From: Achatina immaculata
Taxonomy: Eukaryota > Mollusca > Gastropoda > Stylommatophora > Achatinidae
Length of the DNA stretch: 64,000 bases
Reading direction: 5' to 3'
Assembly: GCA_009760885.1 (NCBI GenBank)
Contig: CM019701.1
Coordinates: 16,745,975-16,809,974, forward strand
A model generated the notes under the pieces. It searched no databases, had not been told where the DNA came from, and was given only the letters and a program-made list of their open reading frames with translations. Position numbers and translations under genes: made by a program. This document shows, in pieces, positions 11,385 to 22,501 of the stretch; within the stretch, counting starts at the first letter, position 1; every line of letters starts with the position of its first letter.

Positions 11385-13430
11385 AGACAAGGGGAAGGGG
11401 CGTTGAGAAAGTAGCCAGGGAGACAAGAGCAAGGGACGTTGAGAAAGTAGCCTGGGAGACTAGGAGAGGGGGCCTTGAGAAAGTAGCCTGGGAGACTAGG
11501 AGAGGGGGCGTTAAGAAAGTAGCCTGGGAGACTAGGAGAGGGGGCCTTGAGAAAGTAGCCTGGGAGACTAGAAGAGGGGGCCTTGAGAAAGTAGCCTGGG
11601 AGACTAGGAAAGGGGGCGTTGAGAAAGTAGCCTGGGAGACTAGGAGAGGGGGCGTTGAGAAAGTAGCCTGGGAGACTAGGAAAGGGGGCGTTGAGAAAGT
11701 AGTCTAGGAGACTAGGAGAGGGGGCGTTGAGAAAGTAGCCTAGGAGACTAGGAGAGGGGGCGTTGAGAAAGTAGCCTGGGAGACTAGGAGAGTGAGCGTT
11801 GAGAAAGTAGCCTGGGAGACTAGGAGAGGGGACGTTGAGAAAGTAGCCTGGGAGACAAGGGGAGGGACGTTGAGAAAGTAGCCTGGGAGACAAAGAGACG
11901 TTGAGAAAGCAGCTTTGGAGACAAGGTGGCGTTGAGAAAGTAGCCTGGGAGACTAGGAGAGGGGAGGTTGAGAAAGTAGCCTGGGAGACAAAGAGACGTT
12001 GAGAAAGCAGCTTTGGAGACAAGGTGGCGTTGAGAAAGTAGCCCGGGAGACAAGGGGAGGGACTTGAGAAAGTAGCCTGGGAGACAAAGAGACGTTGAGA
12101 AAGCAGCTGTGGAGACAAGGTGGCGTTGATAATGTAGCCTTGAAGACAAAGGGGAGTTGAGAAACTAGACTCGGAGACAATGGGGCGTTGAGAAAGTAGC
12201 ATAGGAGACATGGGGGCGTTGAGAAATTAGCCTTGGAGACTAGGGGGCGTTAAGAATGTAGGGGGGCGTTGAGAAATTAACCTCGGAGACAAGGGGTCGT
12301 TGAGAAAGTAGCCTAGGAGACAAGGGGGCGTTGAGAAAGTAGCCTAGGAGACAAGGGGGCGTTGAGAAAGTAGCCTTGGAGACTAGGGGGCGTTAAGAAT
12401 GTAGGGGGCGTTGAGAAATTAACCTCGGAGAAAAGGGGTCGTTCAGAAAGTACTCTTGGAGACTAGAAGGCGTTGAGAAAGCAGCCTAGAAGACAAGGGG
12501 CGCGGAGAAAGTACCTTGGAGACAAGGGGGCGTTGAGAAAGTAGCCTAAGAGACGAGAGGGCGTTGAGAAAGGAGCCTAAGAAACAAGAAGGCGTTGAGA
12601 AAGTAGCCTAGGAGACAAGGGGCGTTGAGAAAGTAGCCTAGGAGACAAGAGGGCGTTGAGAAAGTAGCATAGGAGAGAAGGGGGCGTTGAGAAAGTAGCC
12701 TAGGAGACAAGGGAGTGTTGAGAAAGGAGCCTAGGAAACAAGAAGACGTTGAGAAAGTAGCCTAGGAGACAAGGGGGCGTTGAGAAAGTAGCCTAGGAGA
12801 CAAGGGGGCGTTGAGAAAGTAGCATAGGAGACAAGGGGGGGTTGAGAAAGCAGCCTAGGAGACAAGAGGGCGTTGAGAAAGTAGCCTAGGAGACAAGGGG
12901 GCGTGAGAAAGTAGCCTAGGAGACAAGAGGGCGTTGAGAAAGTAGCATAGGAGACAAGGGGGGGGTTGAGAAAGCAGCCTAGGAGACAAGGGGGCGTTGA
13001 GAAAGCAGCCTAGGAGATAAGGGGGGGGGGCGTTGAGAAAGTAGCCTAGGAGACAAGGGGGCGTTGAGAAAGCAGCCTAGGAGACAAAGAGGCATTGAGA
13101 AAGTAGCCTAGGAGACAAGGGGGGGGGCGTTGAGAAAGTAGCCTGAGAGACAAGAGTGACGTTGAGAAAGTAGCCTGGGAGACAAGGGGGGCGTTGAGAA
13201 AGTAGCCTGGGAGACAAGGGGGGGGGGCGTTGAGAAAGCAGCCTGGGAGACAAGGGGGCGTTGAGAAAGTAGCCTGGGAGACTAGGAGAGCGGGCCTTGA
13301 GAAAGTAGCCTATGAGACTAGGAGAGGGGGAGTTGAGAAAGTAGCCTGAGAGACAAGAGGGACGTTAAGAAAGTAGACTGGGAGACAAGAGGGACGTTGA
13401 GAAATTAGCCGGGGAGACAAGGGGCGGCAG
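11385..13430. repeat. ~36-bp minisatellite, ~57 units
   Basis: Units contain cgttgagaaagtagcctggg followed by agacaaggggg or agactaggagaggggg. G-run length varies between units. The left third is 36 bp and regular, keeping frames open on both strands; the right part varies more in length. Not coding. Confidence 0.95.
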
Positions 13431-13524
13431 CCCAAACGCGCCTTGAAAACCCTGATTTAAAGTACTCAGTGGTCAGCTGGGGTTGGTGAACATCCGCAGA
13501 AAGTTTCTCTTAAACTGATATAGG

Positions 13525-13675
13525 TCTTGGCCACATCCATCTGTCTTCTCTGTACCTCGTATGTTTGCCACATCTGTCTTCTCTGTACCCATATGTTGGC
13601 CACATCTGTCTTCTCTGTACCTCGTATTCTGAGCACATTTGTCTTCTCTGTACTTCGTATGTTGGGCACTTGCCA
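13525..13675. repeat. ~33-bp minisatellite, 4-5 units
   Basis: Units built on cttctctgtacctcgtatgt plus tggccacatctgt. Confidence 0.85.
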
Positions 13676-14085
13676 GTACCACGTGTGCACATGTCGACTG
13701 GGCCAGTCTTGAGCTGCTAACAAAGTTGGTACCTAAGTCTGTTGTGATTGGTGCGGACCCGACAACTCATCACCCTAGGTCTTGACAAGCTCCACCCCAG
13801 GGTACTGTTGGACGGCCTCCTCGGTTGAGCGCAGCCAGTGGTGAGCAAGTTTTCCCATAACTTCTTTATTTACTTGTAATACGAACGTGTTCACTGGCTT
13901 TTTGAAACAGAGTTGGCTACTTGCTATCAGAAAAATATTGCTCATCAACGTTTATCAAGTTCTGGCAAGTGAACATTACCCTTTATCACCAACCAAAATG
14001 AAAAAAAAATACAGAAGACAGAAAACTACAGACTGAAAGTCATTGAATCAGTGTCTGCCAGAAGAACAGACGTTTTCAGTGAAGA
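13676..14085. other. No gene seen
   Basis: Non-repetitive sequence without a supported feature. Confidence 0.5.
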
Positions 14086-14275
14086 GTCAACTCAGGAGAC
14101 AAAGTATGCGCTCAAGAGACCCAGGCGCTGTAGAAGTCTGTGATAAATCTGATAAGAGACCAGGCACTGTAGAAGTCTGTGATAAATCTGACAAGAGACC
14201 AAGGCGCTGTAGAAGTTTCTAATAAATCTGACAAGATACCCAGACGCTGCAGATGTCTGTGATAAATCTGTCAGG
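14086..14275. repeat. ~42-bp minisatellite, 4 units
   Basis: Units built on tgtagaagtctgtgataaat plus ctgacaagagaccaaggcgc. Confidence 0.85.
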
Positions 14276-14919
14276 AAACTGAACATTCTGAACGAACACG
14301 AGAACTACTTCATGCTCACAGACACGAGACGGTTCTGAATCTTTTCGTCAGAACCAGTTGGCGTCCAGACTTTGAAGAATCTTTGTTTTACAAAAGTGAC
14401 ATAATTTTACAGGTTACATTTCCTATCTCTATAAATAAACATTCTTAAACATTTTCTGTTTCAATAAACAAACATTGTTAAACATTTTTATTAATCAGAA
14501 GATCTGTATTTATTTAGTCCAGATATATCTTTTCACAGTTAGATGAATATTTTCTTGAAGTTTGTAAACATCTCTCTCTATGTTCCAGACTTCTCCATCT
14601 CCAGTTCTATATTTTATGTCAGTGTTCGCCAGGTATTTTTATAGTTTCAGAACAAAGTAGAAATCCTGCACTTGTTCACTCACTGCAGTGTTCTTTCAAG
14701 GGGAGCTTGAAACTTGAGAGATAGAAAATCTGATCTGTTTTTATCTGAGCAAATGTTTTATGTGGGAGCAGCAAGCAGGAAGAGTTGTGGAGCTCTTCTC
14801 CAACACTAGCCATGTTGTTTTATGTCACTGTTTATTGCCCGCACGCTTTTATCTTGGACGGGAAGTTATAAAATGCAGAATTTACTGCTCCACGAGAACA
14901 GGAAGAAACATTAGAGAAA
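14276..14919. other. No gene seen
   Basis: About 640 bp of non-repetitive AT-rich DNA without a supported gene. Confidence 0.5.
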
Positions 14920-15085
14920 CTCTGTAAAGTAAGAGAATACAGTTTTGTAGGATTAGACCTGGAAAAAATCGTAGACAAAGAACTTTAGTGAGACGCGAGA
15001 GAAAGAAAAATCACAAGAGAATTACCTGGGATTCGAACACGGACTCCGCTAGGACGAGCAGCCGATTAGCCACGAGAGAAAATGT
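14920..15085 (-). mobile_element. tRNA-like SINE copy, inverted and 5'-truncated
   Basis: Reverse complement of 15395-15545 with few mismatches. On the minus strand it has the tail of a tRNA-like head including the B-box-like tgttcgaatccc, then a ~90-bp body ending in actttacaga. The A-box part present in the plus copy is missing, so this copy is 5'-truncated. Together with the plus copy it forms an inverted repeat with ~150-bp arms and ~310-bp spacer. Confidence 0.75.
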
Positions 15086-15351
15086 TTATTAAAAATTGTT
15101 CCTTAAAACTATACCTGAAACTAACTTCATGTAATAAGTATTCGTTCGTTTGTTATTGTTGTTCAAGTTTGCACCAGACATGACAGGAGACCGTGTGTAT
15201 GTTTGTCTAGTTGGTACCTGTTAGAGAGACTGAATCTAAGCTACAGAATTTCTGTGTCACGACCTCGTTTCTTTCCAGGTGTCACGATCCCTCGTGTCTG
15301 CTGAGCAGTTACTAAAGACTATGTCAATAAAGCACCTTTTTTTTTGGGGGG

Positions 15352-15545
15352 GGGGGGTGCTAGTTGGCTAAGTCGATAGTACACTGTTCTCTCGCGGCTA
15401 GACGGCTGCTCGTCCTAGCGGAGTCCGTGTTCGAATCCCAGGTAATTCTCTTGTGATTTTTCTTTCTCTCGCGTCTCACTAAAGTTCTTTGTCTACGATT
15501 TTTTCCAGGTCTAATCCTACAAAACTGTGTCCTCTTACTTTACCG
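15352..15545 (+). mobile_element. tRNA-like SINE
   Basis: Starts near a T-run/G-run at 15338-15357. It contains an A-box-like tggctaagtcg (about 15365) and a B-box-like tgttcgaatcc (about 15427) spaced ~60 bp apart, as in a class II tRNA with a long variable arm, then a body ending at the first unit of the 39-bp array. It is consistent with a tRNA-derived, Pol III-transcribed SINE. The cloverleaf cannot be fully drawn, so the parent tRNA is not assigned. Confidence 0.7.
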
Positions 15546-16315
15546 TACCAAAGCCTCTAGTTTCTGTGTTCTCTTACTTTACCATACCAAAGCCTCTAGT
15601 TTCTGTGTCCTCTTACTTTACCGTACCAAAGCCTCTAGTTTCTGTGTCCTCTTACTTTACCATACCAAAGCCTCTAGTTTCTGTGTCCTCTTACTTTACC
15701 GTACCAAAGCCTCTAGTTTCTGTGTTCTCTTACTTTACCGTACCAAAGCCTCTAGTTTCTGTGTCCTCTTACTTTACCGTACCAAAGCCTCTAGTTTCTG
15801 TGTTCTCTTACTTTACCGTACCAAAGCCTCTAGTTTCTGTGTCCTCTTACTTTACCATACCAAAGCCTCGTAGTTTCTGTGTCCTCTTACTTTGCCGTAC
15901 CAAAGCCTCGTAGTTTCTGTGTCCTCTTACTTTACCATACCAAAGCCTCTAGTTTCTGTGTCCTCTTACTTTACCGTACCAAAGCCTCTAGTTTCTGTGT
16001 TCTCTTACTTTACCGTACCAAAGCCTCTAGTTTCTGTGTCCTCTTACTTTACCGTACCAAAGCCTCTAGTTTCTGTGTTCTCTTACTTTACCGTACCAAA
16101 GCCTCTAGTTTCTGTGTCCTCTTACTTTACCATACCAAAGCCTCGTAGTTTCTGTGTCCTCTTACTTTGCCGTACCAAAGCCTCGTAGTTTCTGTGTCCT
16201 CTTACTTTGCCGTACCAAAGCCTCGTAGTTTCTGTGTCCTCTTACTTTGCCGTACCAAAGCCTCATAGTTTCTGTGTTCTCTTACTTTACCATACGAAAG
16301 CCTCGTAGTTTCCTA
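15525..16315. repeat. 39/40-bp minisatellite, ~20 units
   Basis: Units contain tctagtttctgtgtcctctt plus actttaccgtaccaaagcc. A one-base insertion (tcgtag for tctag) changes 39 to 40 bp and rotates the frame. The first unit overlaps the 3' end of the SINE at 15352-15545, suggesting the array was seeded by the SINE tail. Confidence 0.95.
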
Positions 16316-16519
16316 TCTATTAAAATGTGTTCCTTAGAGATGAGGCATTGGTACAGCAGGCAAACATTTTTCTTTTCTGTTCTTAATGTTTTTAAAGATG
16401 ACTTTGTAACACAGACATGATCTGTTCTTACTTTAGTCAGCTCAGGGTGACGTATAAGATTCTGTCTCCAAGATTCTGTCTCCAAGATTCTGTCTCTAAG
16501 ATTCTGTGTCTGATTCCAC

Positions 16520-16985
16520 ACACAAAAATGTTGGTGTTAGTAAAGAAATTTCAGCACGGAGCTGTAGCGTTGCTGTCGGTGAGTATATTGCTTTCTGTCT
16601 TGTTGTAACGAGCATGGATTTTGTTTTGCTGGTGTTTACGAGCATTCTGTTGCTCCAGTTAATTAGAACTATTTATGTCAAACTGAAGAACTGACTCAAG
16701 TCATTGTCACTAGTGTAAACTGTGCAGTCATCCCCCCTTGTGAAACACCATTATCAACCACAGATGAACTTGACGTAGAGTTTTTGAGGCAAACTACCTG
16801 CTGTCTGTTGGAAAGAAAAGATGTAATAAATTTTGTCAAGTCAGGGTGTAACCTATAAGTCTCAAGCTTTCTAACTAGGATTTCATGATCAATCATGTCA
16901 AATGCTTTTTTTTTTAAGTCAACAAAGACAGCACCACATAATTTATCATTGTTTATATCAGATAACCAACATTCTGTCATGGTGA
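16520..16985 (-). pseudogene. CR1/L2-like LINE reverse transcriptase fragment, internally deleted
   Basis: On the minus strand 16980-16720 encodes an RT palm segment with motif A as FVDLKKKAFD, then HEILVRKLE and SFLSNRQQ, ending at a motif-B-like GVSQGG. The RT YxDD motif should follow but is absent: the sequence jumps to 16670-16520, which encodes NTSKTKSML.TTRQK, matching the segment just after the palm in the LINE at 48622-49680. So this copy has an internal deletion removing the catalytic YxDD block. It is a dead fragment, probably one insertion with the 3' end at 17065-17140. Confidence 0.75.
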
Positions 16986-17009
16986 GAGCTATGTGGCAGG
17001 ATTGTTATT

Positions 17010-17165
17010 GTAGACAGACAGACAGACAGACATAGATAGAATGAATGAATGAATGAATGAATGAATAATCTTTGAATGAATAATCTTTATTTTTCAAGGG
17101 TAAAGAATTGGGCACGCAGGCCCGTCTTACATTCTGCCCTAGATAGATAGATAGATAGATAGATA
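17010..17165 (-). mobile_element. CR1/L2-like LINE 3' end flanked by microsatellites
   Basis: Positions 17075-17142 carry ctttatttttcaagggtaaa, then gggcacgcaggcccgtctta, the same 3'-terminal sequence found at 48640-48700 and 50285-50345. It is flanked by (GACA)n at 17013-17032, (GAAT)n at 17039-17066 and (GATA)n at 17141-17164. The GAAT run is probably the element's own tandem tail. Confidence 0.75.
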
Positions 17166-17445
17166 TTTATGTTATAATTAAGCCAACTTTTCTATGTATT
17201 TTCTTATGATTGTCAAACGGGTTCAGTATCGATCATTCCAAACAACTCGTTATGATACATTCTCTATTCGGATATTTTATTTCTGATTTCGATGCAGATG
17301 TGGTTACACTGGCGATTATGGTACATTTAGTTATCGTGAGAATCCGATACGCTGGAATTTATCATATCGATCCTGGCGTAGAATGTACAAGCCAACTTCT
17401 CTGACGACGGCTCTGTGGGAACTGAACTCTAACTGCTTAGTCTCA
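17166..17445. other. No gene seen
   Basis: A 64-codon plus frame (17210-17404) has ordinary composition but matches no family I know and has no supporting context. Confidence 0.4.
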
Positions 17446-17449
17446 TCCT

Positions 17450-18330
17450 GACTATTTTTCTTCTTCTGCTTTTTATTCTTCCTGCTTCTTCTTCTTCTTC
17501 TTATTCTTTCTGCTTATTTTTCTTCTTCTGCTTTTTATTCTTCCTGCTTCTTCTTTTTCTTCTTCTTATTCTTTCTGCTTATTTTTCTTCTTCTGCTTTT
17601 TATTCTTCCTGCTTCTTCTTCTTCTTCTTCTTCTTTCTTCTTCTTCTTCTTCTTTCTGCTTATTTTTCTTCTTTCTGCTTATTTTTCTTCTTCTGCTTTT
17701 TATTCTTCCTGCTTCTTCTTCTTCTTCTTCTTCTTATTCTTTCTGCTTATTTTTCTTCTTCTGCTTTTTATTCTTCCTGCTTCTTCTTCTTCTTCTTCTT
17801 CTTCTTCTTCTTCTTCTTTCTGCTTATTTTTCTTCTTCTGCTTTTTATATTCTTCCTGCTTCTTCTTCTTCTTCTGCGTTTTTTCTTCCTGCTTCTTTTT
17901 CTTCGTCCTTCTTCTTCTTCTTCTTCTTTCTCTGCTTTTTCCAGCTTTTTCTTTTTCTTCTTTTTCTGCTCTTTCTTCTTTCGGCCTCTTCTTCTTTTTC
18001 TTCTTTCATCATCTTATTTTTCTTCCTCTTTCTCTCTCTTCCGAATTTTCTTTCTTCTTCCGCTTCTTTTCCTTCTGCTGCGTCGTCTTTCTGTTTATTC
18101 TTCTTTTTCGCCTTTTTTTTGGTCTTCTTCTTCGTCTTTTTTCTCTTCTTCTTCTTTTTCTTCTTCTTCTTCTTTTTGTTCCTCATCATCATCATCATCA
18201 TCATCATAATCATCATCATCATCTTCTTCTTTGTCTTCTTCTTCTTTTTTCTTCTTCTTCTTTCTTCTATTTCTTCTTCTTCTTCTTCTTCTTCTTCATC
18301 ATCTTTTTCCTTCTTTCCCCGCCTCCTCAT
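17450..18330. repeat. CTT-rich polypyrimidine minisatellite
   Basis: Units of about 60-70 bp (ttcttctgctttttattctt plus a variable (CTT)n run) grade into pure TTC/TTTC tract. About 880 bp with almost every plus-strand base a pyrimidine. The K/E-rich minus frame and F/S-rich plus frames are simple-sequence artefacts. It could form triplex (H-DNA). Confidence 0.95.
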
Positions 18331-18334
18331 CCTT

Positions 18335-18571
18335 CTTCTTCTTCTTCTACTACTACTACTTCTACTACTACTACTATTACTACTACTACTATTGTTACTA
18401 CTATTACTACTACTACTATTACTACTTCTACTACTACTACTATTGTTACTACTACTACTATTACTATTACTACTGTTACCACTACTATTACTACTACTAC
18501 TATTGTTACTACTACTGTAGTTACAACTACTTCTACTACTACTGTTACTACTACTACTATTACTACTACTT

Positions 18572-18613
<42 letters not shown>

Positions 18614-18812
18614 TTAATAATAGTAATAATAATAATAACAATGCTCTACTACTATTACTAATACTACTATTACTACTACTACTACTATTACTACTATTAC
18701 TACTACTACTTCTGTTACTACTATTACTACTACTACTACTACTACCGTTTCTACTACTACTATTACTACTGCTACTATTACTACTACTGTTAATTACTAC
18801 TACTACTCTTGC
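18335..18812. repeat. (ACT/ATT)n triplet tract
   Basis: About 480 bp of ACT, ATT and GTT triplets with a short AAT patch near 18612-18640. All frames encode homopolymer-like L, Y or V runs. Confidence 0.95.
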
Positions 18813-19560
18813 CACTTTTTCTTCTTTCCTAATTATTTAGTCGAAACCCTGCACCTTTTCTATAGCTTATAGTTCCTTAGCTCATTACCAAATTACCAGG
18901 TCAGGCTTTACCAGGGAGGTGTAGAGTGTGGCGCTCTGACCTGAGTATATCAGTGCGTGTTATGAGATGAGATTTCTGTGACAGTGGACGTGACTGACAT
19001 GTCTATGAAGAGCAATTTCTGCAGCTTTATCACGACCCAGATTTACAAGTCTGTCTTTATTACCAGCGTCTACTTCCTGAACTGTTTATAGGTAGGCTGG
19101 TTTCTGTGTATGACTAGATGAGTAGATTACCTCCTTCTTGTCATGGAAGAGATTATGTTTTATAGGTAGGCTGGTTTCTGTGTATGACTAGATGAGTAGA
19201 TTACCTCTTTCCTGGCATGGAGGAGATTCTGTTTATGCTAGTTTTTTCTTCTTCTTGATATTTCTTCTGTCCTTTTACACATGTCCTGTGTTTTCCAATG
19301 TACTGTATTTACACTATCATTTGTCCAGCTTGCATAATTTAGATCTTATTTTAATCGTTACTTTCATTTTCTGTTTGTAGTTTTTCTTCTGTTTTCTGAT
19401 TATTATTTGTATTTTTTTTCTGATTACTACTTTTATTCGGTTTATTATTTTTATTCTGCTTGCTGTTTGTTACTTTTATTGTGTTTGGTGTATGTTGCTT
19501 TTTTGTGTTTGCTGTGTGACGTTCATGGACTAGAGTTGAGGTAGGCAGATGTGTATGGTA
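18813..19560. other. No gene seen; 74-bp tandem duplication inside
   Basis: Positions 19085-19158 and 19159-19232 are a 74-bp tandem duplication (ggtaggctggtttctgtgta is a shared segment). The rest is T-rich with no supported gene. Confidence 0.7.
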
Positions 19561-19564
19561 CAGT

Positions 19565-19735
19565 CTGACAACAAAGATAGAAAGAAGGAAGTAAGAAGGT
19601 AGAACTGATAGGAGTAAATAAAATAAGAAGGTAGAACTGGCAGGAGTAAAAGAAGTAAGAGGGTAGAACTGGAAGGAGTAAATAAAGTAAGAAGGTAGAA
19701 CTGGAAGGAGTAAATAGCATGAAGAGCAGGTAGAA
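19565..19735. repeat. ~32-bp minisatellite, 5 units
   Basis: Units around aagaaggtagaactggaagg plus agtaaataaagt. Confidence 0.85.
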
Positions 19736-19814
19736 ATGGCAAACAAATAGAAACAATACAATATTTCAGCCATTTTGTGTCTAGTACAACAGAAAGGAGA
19801 AAGCAACAGATAAA

Positions 19815-20015
19815 TACATTAAAAAAATAGGATCTATGGGTAAGTAGTTTAAGATATATGGGTGACTGGTTCAAGATCTATGAGTAAATGGTTTGGGATC
19901 TATGGGTAAATGGTTCATGATCTATGGATAAGTGGTTCAAGATTTATGAATAAGTGGCACAAAATCTATGGATAAGTAGTTCAAAATTTGTGGATAAGCG
20001 ATTATAGATTTTTAG
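19815..20015. repeat. ~22-bp minisatellite, ~9 units
   Basis: Degenerate units of gatctatgggtaagtagttt plus ca/aa. Confidence 0.8.
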
Positions 20016-20094
20016 GTAAATAGTTCAAGATGTCTTGAAGAAATACAAAGAATCGAGTAAAATAACACACATTTAAAGATAATGTGCAAATAAA

Positions 20095-20205
20095 AATAAT
20101 AAGCTGTTTTATCAATTAATGTTTACGTCCTTTATAAACTAATGTTTTATATCCATTATAAACTAATGTTTACATCCATTATAAACTAATGTTTACATCT
20201 TAAAA
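20095..20205. repeat. ~23-bp minisatellite, 4-5 units
   Basis: Units of ataaactaatgtttacatcc plus att. Confidence 0.8.
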
Positions 20206-20985
20206 AATGGATACGAAATAATTAAAATGTCTGAGACGTTTGAAATTATTGCTCGGTTTCGAATCTGGTTTAAATGTGCGGCACGATACCAGAAATGTGA
20301 ATACGTAACCCCGAATCCCAGGGCCACGATCCTAGAAGCAGGCGCCGAAATGGCGCGTCGCTGGCGATTCTGATGCCTTCTCGATCTCATCTCCATTGAA
20401 TGCTGTCAGTTGTTCTTTTGTTGATCTGTTGTTCGCTGTTTGCGTCCCCTGTTTCTGGACTTGTGCTGGCAGACAACTGTGGTAGTATGTCGTTTGTGAG
20501 TATTGACCGAGTTGGAGACCAGACATTGATCGGTCTGGGTTGTATATGAGGGGTTCCGCTCCCAGAGGTCACCAGCACAAACAGGGCGGCTTCCGGCCCG
20601 GTGTGTTTCCCAGCCAGAAGATTTACGAGTACATTATATGACGTCATAAAATGAGTAATCTTCAACATTCAGTACCTACTCAGCGATTGATTGTAACTCC
20701 TTCAATCATATAGTTGGAGGTTTTGCAAAATAAATATTTACGTAACCAATATTTTGACTACAACAAAGCCTTCATCTGGGCATGATATTAAGAATGTGAG
20801 AGATAAAATTGTTAGGATATCATCAGAAAATCAAATCTTCTAAAAATTAACATCTTTCTCAAAACATTGCTTGAGACACCAGGCTGTTGTGACAGTGCTG
20901 CTTGGTCAGCGTGTTGCTGATGAAAGTTGCTCATTGGTTGTGTATCCGTCCAGGAAGTTTATATCATGAATGTCTTCTAAGAAAC
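20206..20985. other. No gene seen; possible PLE-derived motif at 20741-20780
   Basis: On the minus strand 20780-20741 reads cccagatgaaggctttgttg followed by tagtcaaaatattgg, which resembles the hammerhead-like motif of the PLE terminal repeats with one core base changed (caaa for gaaa). Otherwise no supported feature. Confidence 0.35.
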
Positions 20986-20994
20986 AAGGAACAC

Positions 20995-21055
20995 GCGGCA
21001 GCATATAATAACCAGCTATGGTAGCATATTAACAAATAGCTATGGTAGCATTAAA
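20995..21055. repeat. 24-bp minisatellite, left fragment
   Basis: Two to three units of cagctatggtagcatattaa plus caag. This is the left remnant of the array that continues at 22065 and 24064; the intervening DNA is inserted retroelements. Confidence 0.85.
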
Positions 21056-22062
21056 ATGCTTGAAGACATCAGTGTAGACGGCAAAGACCTGAGGATTGTA
21101 AAACATCTATACTGGCAGCAAGAAGCAGCAGTTCGAGTTGAAAATAGAACTGGAAAAAAATCAACCTATAAAACAAGGGGTGCGACAAGGATGTGTACTA
21201 TCTCCAGACCTTTTTTCTCTGTACAGCGAGAATATTCTAAGAACGATCATCACAGAACCAGGCATAAAAATTGGAGGATACAATATTAACAACCTTCGGT
21301 ATGCTGACGACACAGTACTGATAACTGAGAACCAACAAGACCTGCAAAATCTCTTGGATAAAGTCGCCAAAGAAAGTAAACAGAAAGACCTTACTTTGAA
21401 CATCAAAAAGATACAGACTATGGATATATCTAACAAACAGAATCCACTAACATGTAGTATACAATTAAACGAAACTATTCTAAATCAGGTGCAGAAATTC
21501 AAATATCTTGGAGCAGTAATAACATCAGATGGGAAATGCAGAACAGAAATTAGGAACAGAATAGGCCAAGCAAAGACTGCATTTCAGAGAATGAGAAACA
21601 TATTAGCTAACACATCCTTATCAATGAATCTTGTTATATGGAAGTGAATCATGAACAATAGGCAGGTCTGCACAAAAATCATTGGAAGCAGCAGAAATGT
21701 GGTTTATTAGAAGAATGTTGCAAATCCCCTGGACAGCAAAAATAACTAATGAAGAATGTATGAGAAGAGCTGGAGTGACAAAAAATCTTGTCCAAAAAAA
21801 AAAAAAAAATAAGAGAGAGACAATGTACTTTCGTAGGACATGCAATGAGAAGAGGGGGCATTGAACATATTATAACAGGAAAAATAGAAAGAAAAAGATC
21901 AAGAGGAAGACCAAGAGAAATGATACTGGACAGTCTGACGGGATGGTGTGAGAGGAGATCACCAACTAAGCTGATGGCCTGCATGAAGGATCGGGTACTC
22001 TGGGGAAGCATAATAACCAACGCCAGTCGGCATGGCACCTGATGATGATGATGATGATGATA
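21056..22062 (+). pseudogene. RTE-like non-LTR retrotransposon, 5'-truncated RT pseudogene
   Basis: 21056-21150 encodes LEDISVDGKDLRIVKHLYWQ and related residues. A frameshift in an A-run near 21150-21160 moves to the frame of 21138-21647, which holds RT motifs QGVRQGCVLSPDLFSLYSE (motif B region), RYADDTVL (catalytic YADD) and KFKYLGAVITSDG (thumb entry). The C-terminal part (FIRRMLQIPW; then GHAMRRGG and RSRGRPREM) follows in shifted frames after 21640, with an A-run near 21790-21810. The 3' end is a (GAT)n run at 22042-22061, as RTE elements often end in short tandem repeats. The endonuclease and first RT motifs are missing. It sits inside the 24-bp array. Confidence 0.88.
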
Positions 22063-22064
22063 TG

Positions 22065-22166
22065 TTGGCACATTACAAACAGCTATAATAGCATATTAAC
22101 AAATAGCTATGGTAGCGTATTAACAAATAACTATAGTAGTATATTAACAAACTACTATGGTAGGAT
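22065..22166. repeat. 24-bp minisatellite, middle fragment
   Basis: Four to five diverged units (agctatggtagcgtattaac type) between the RTE pseudogene and the PLE insertion. Confidence 0.85.
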
Positions 22167-22215
22167 ATTAAAAAGCAGATAAAAGGGATGGCGACTGCAG
22201 TAAAACTGATTAATA

Positions 22216-22501
22216 TAAATAAGGTAGATAGAGGTGTATGGTGCAGTTTTACAAAGTGAGGGAGGAAGTGAGCAAGGTGAAAAAAAAACGAATATAAAGT
22301 ATGAGAATGTATAAATGAAAAACATACAACATCCGATATTTCGGCGTGAGCCTTATTCGAGGATACATACACAACGAAATACAAACATATAGAACTTATC
22401 TGAAGTGTCTTGCTCCCAGTGAAGCAGAAATGTGTGTGGAAGAAGGAGGAGGAAAAAAAACCACGCTGCCTACAGACAAAAGATTCCCGATATAGCCAAT
22501 C
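22216..22501 (+). repeat. PLE inverted terminal repeat, left arm
   Basis: Starts aaggtagatagaggtgtatg and ends in cccgatatagccaat. The reverse complement is at 23778-24061. It carries the hammerhead-like motif on the minus strand at 22333-22362. Confidence 0.88.
22333..22362 (-). ncRNA. Hammerhead-ribozyme-like motif (PLE left arm)
   Basis: On the minus strand: aataaggctcacgccgaaat. It has a GGC/GCC stem capped by TCAC followed by GAAA, as in helix II plus the GAAA box of a hammerhead. PLE terminal repeats are known to carry hammerhead ribozymes. The CUGANGA box is degenerate here (cgaataa), so activity is doubtful. Confidence 0.35.

Noticed and set aside
15352..15440. Functional tRNA gene (class II, Ser/Leu-like)
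   Set aside because: A- and B-box-like sequences are present, but an acceptor stem and clean anticodon arm could not be drawn, the B box has a mismatch, and an attached conserved body recurs in a second copy, which fits a SINE.
17845..18330. Lys/Glu-rich ~160-residue protein resembling a nuclear low-complexity protein
   Set aside because: Pure consequence of a polypurine strand of simple TTC repeats.
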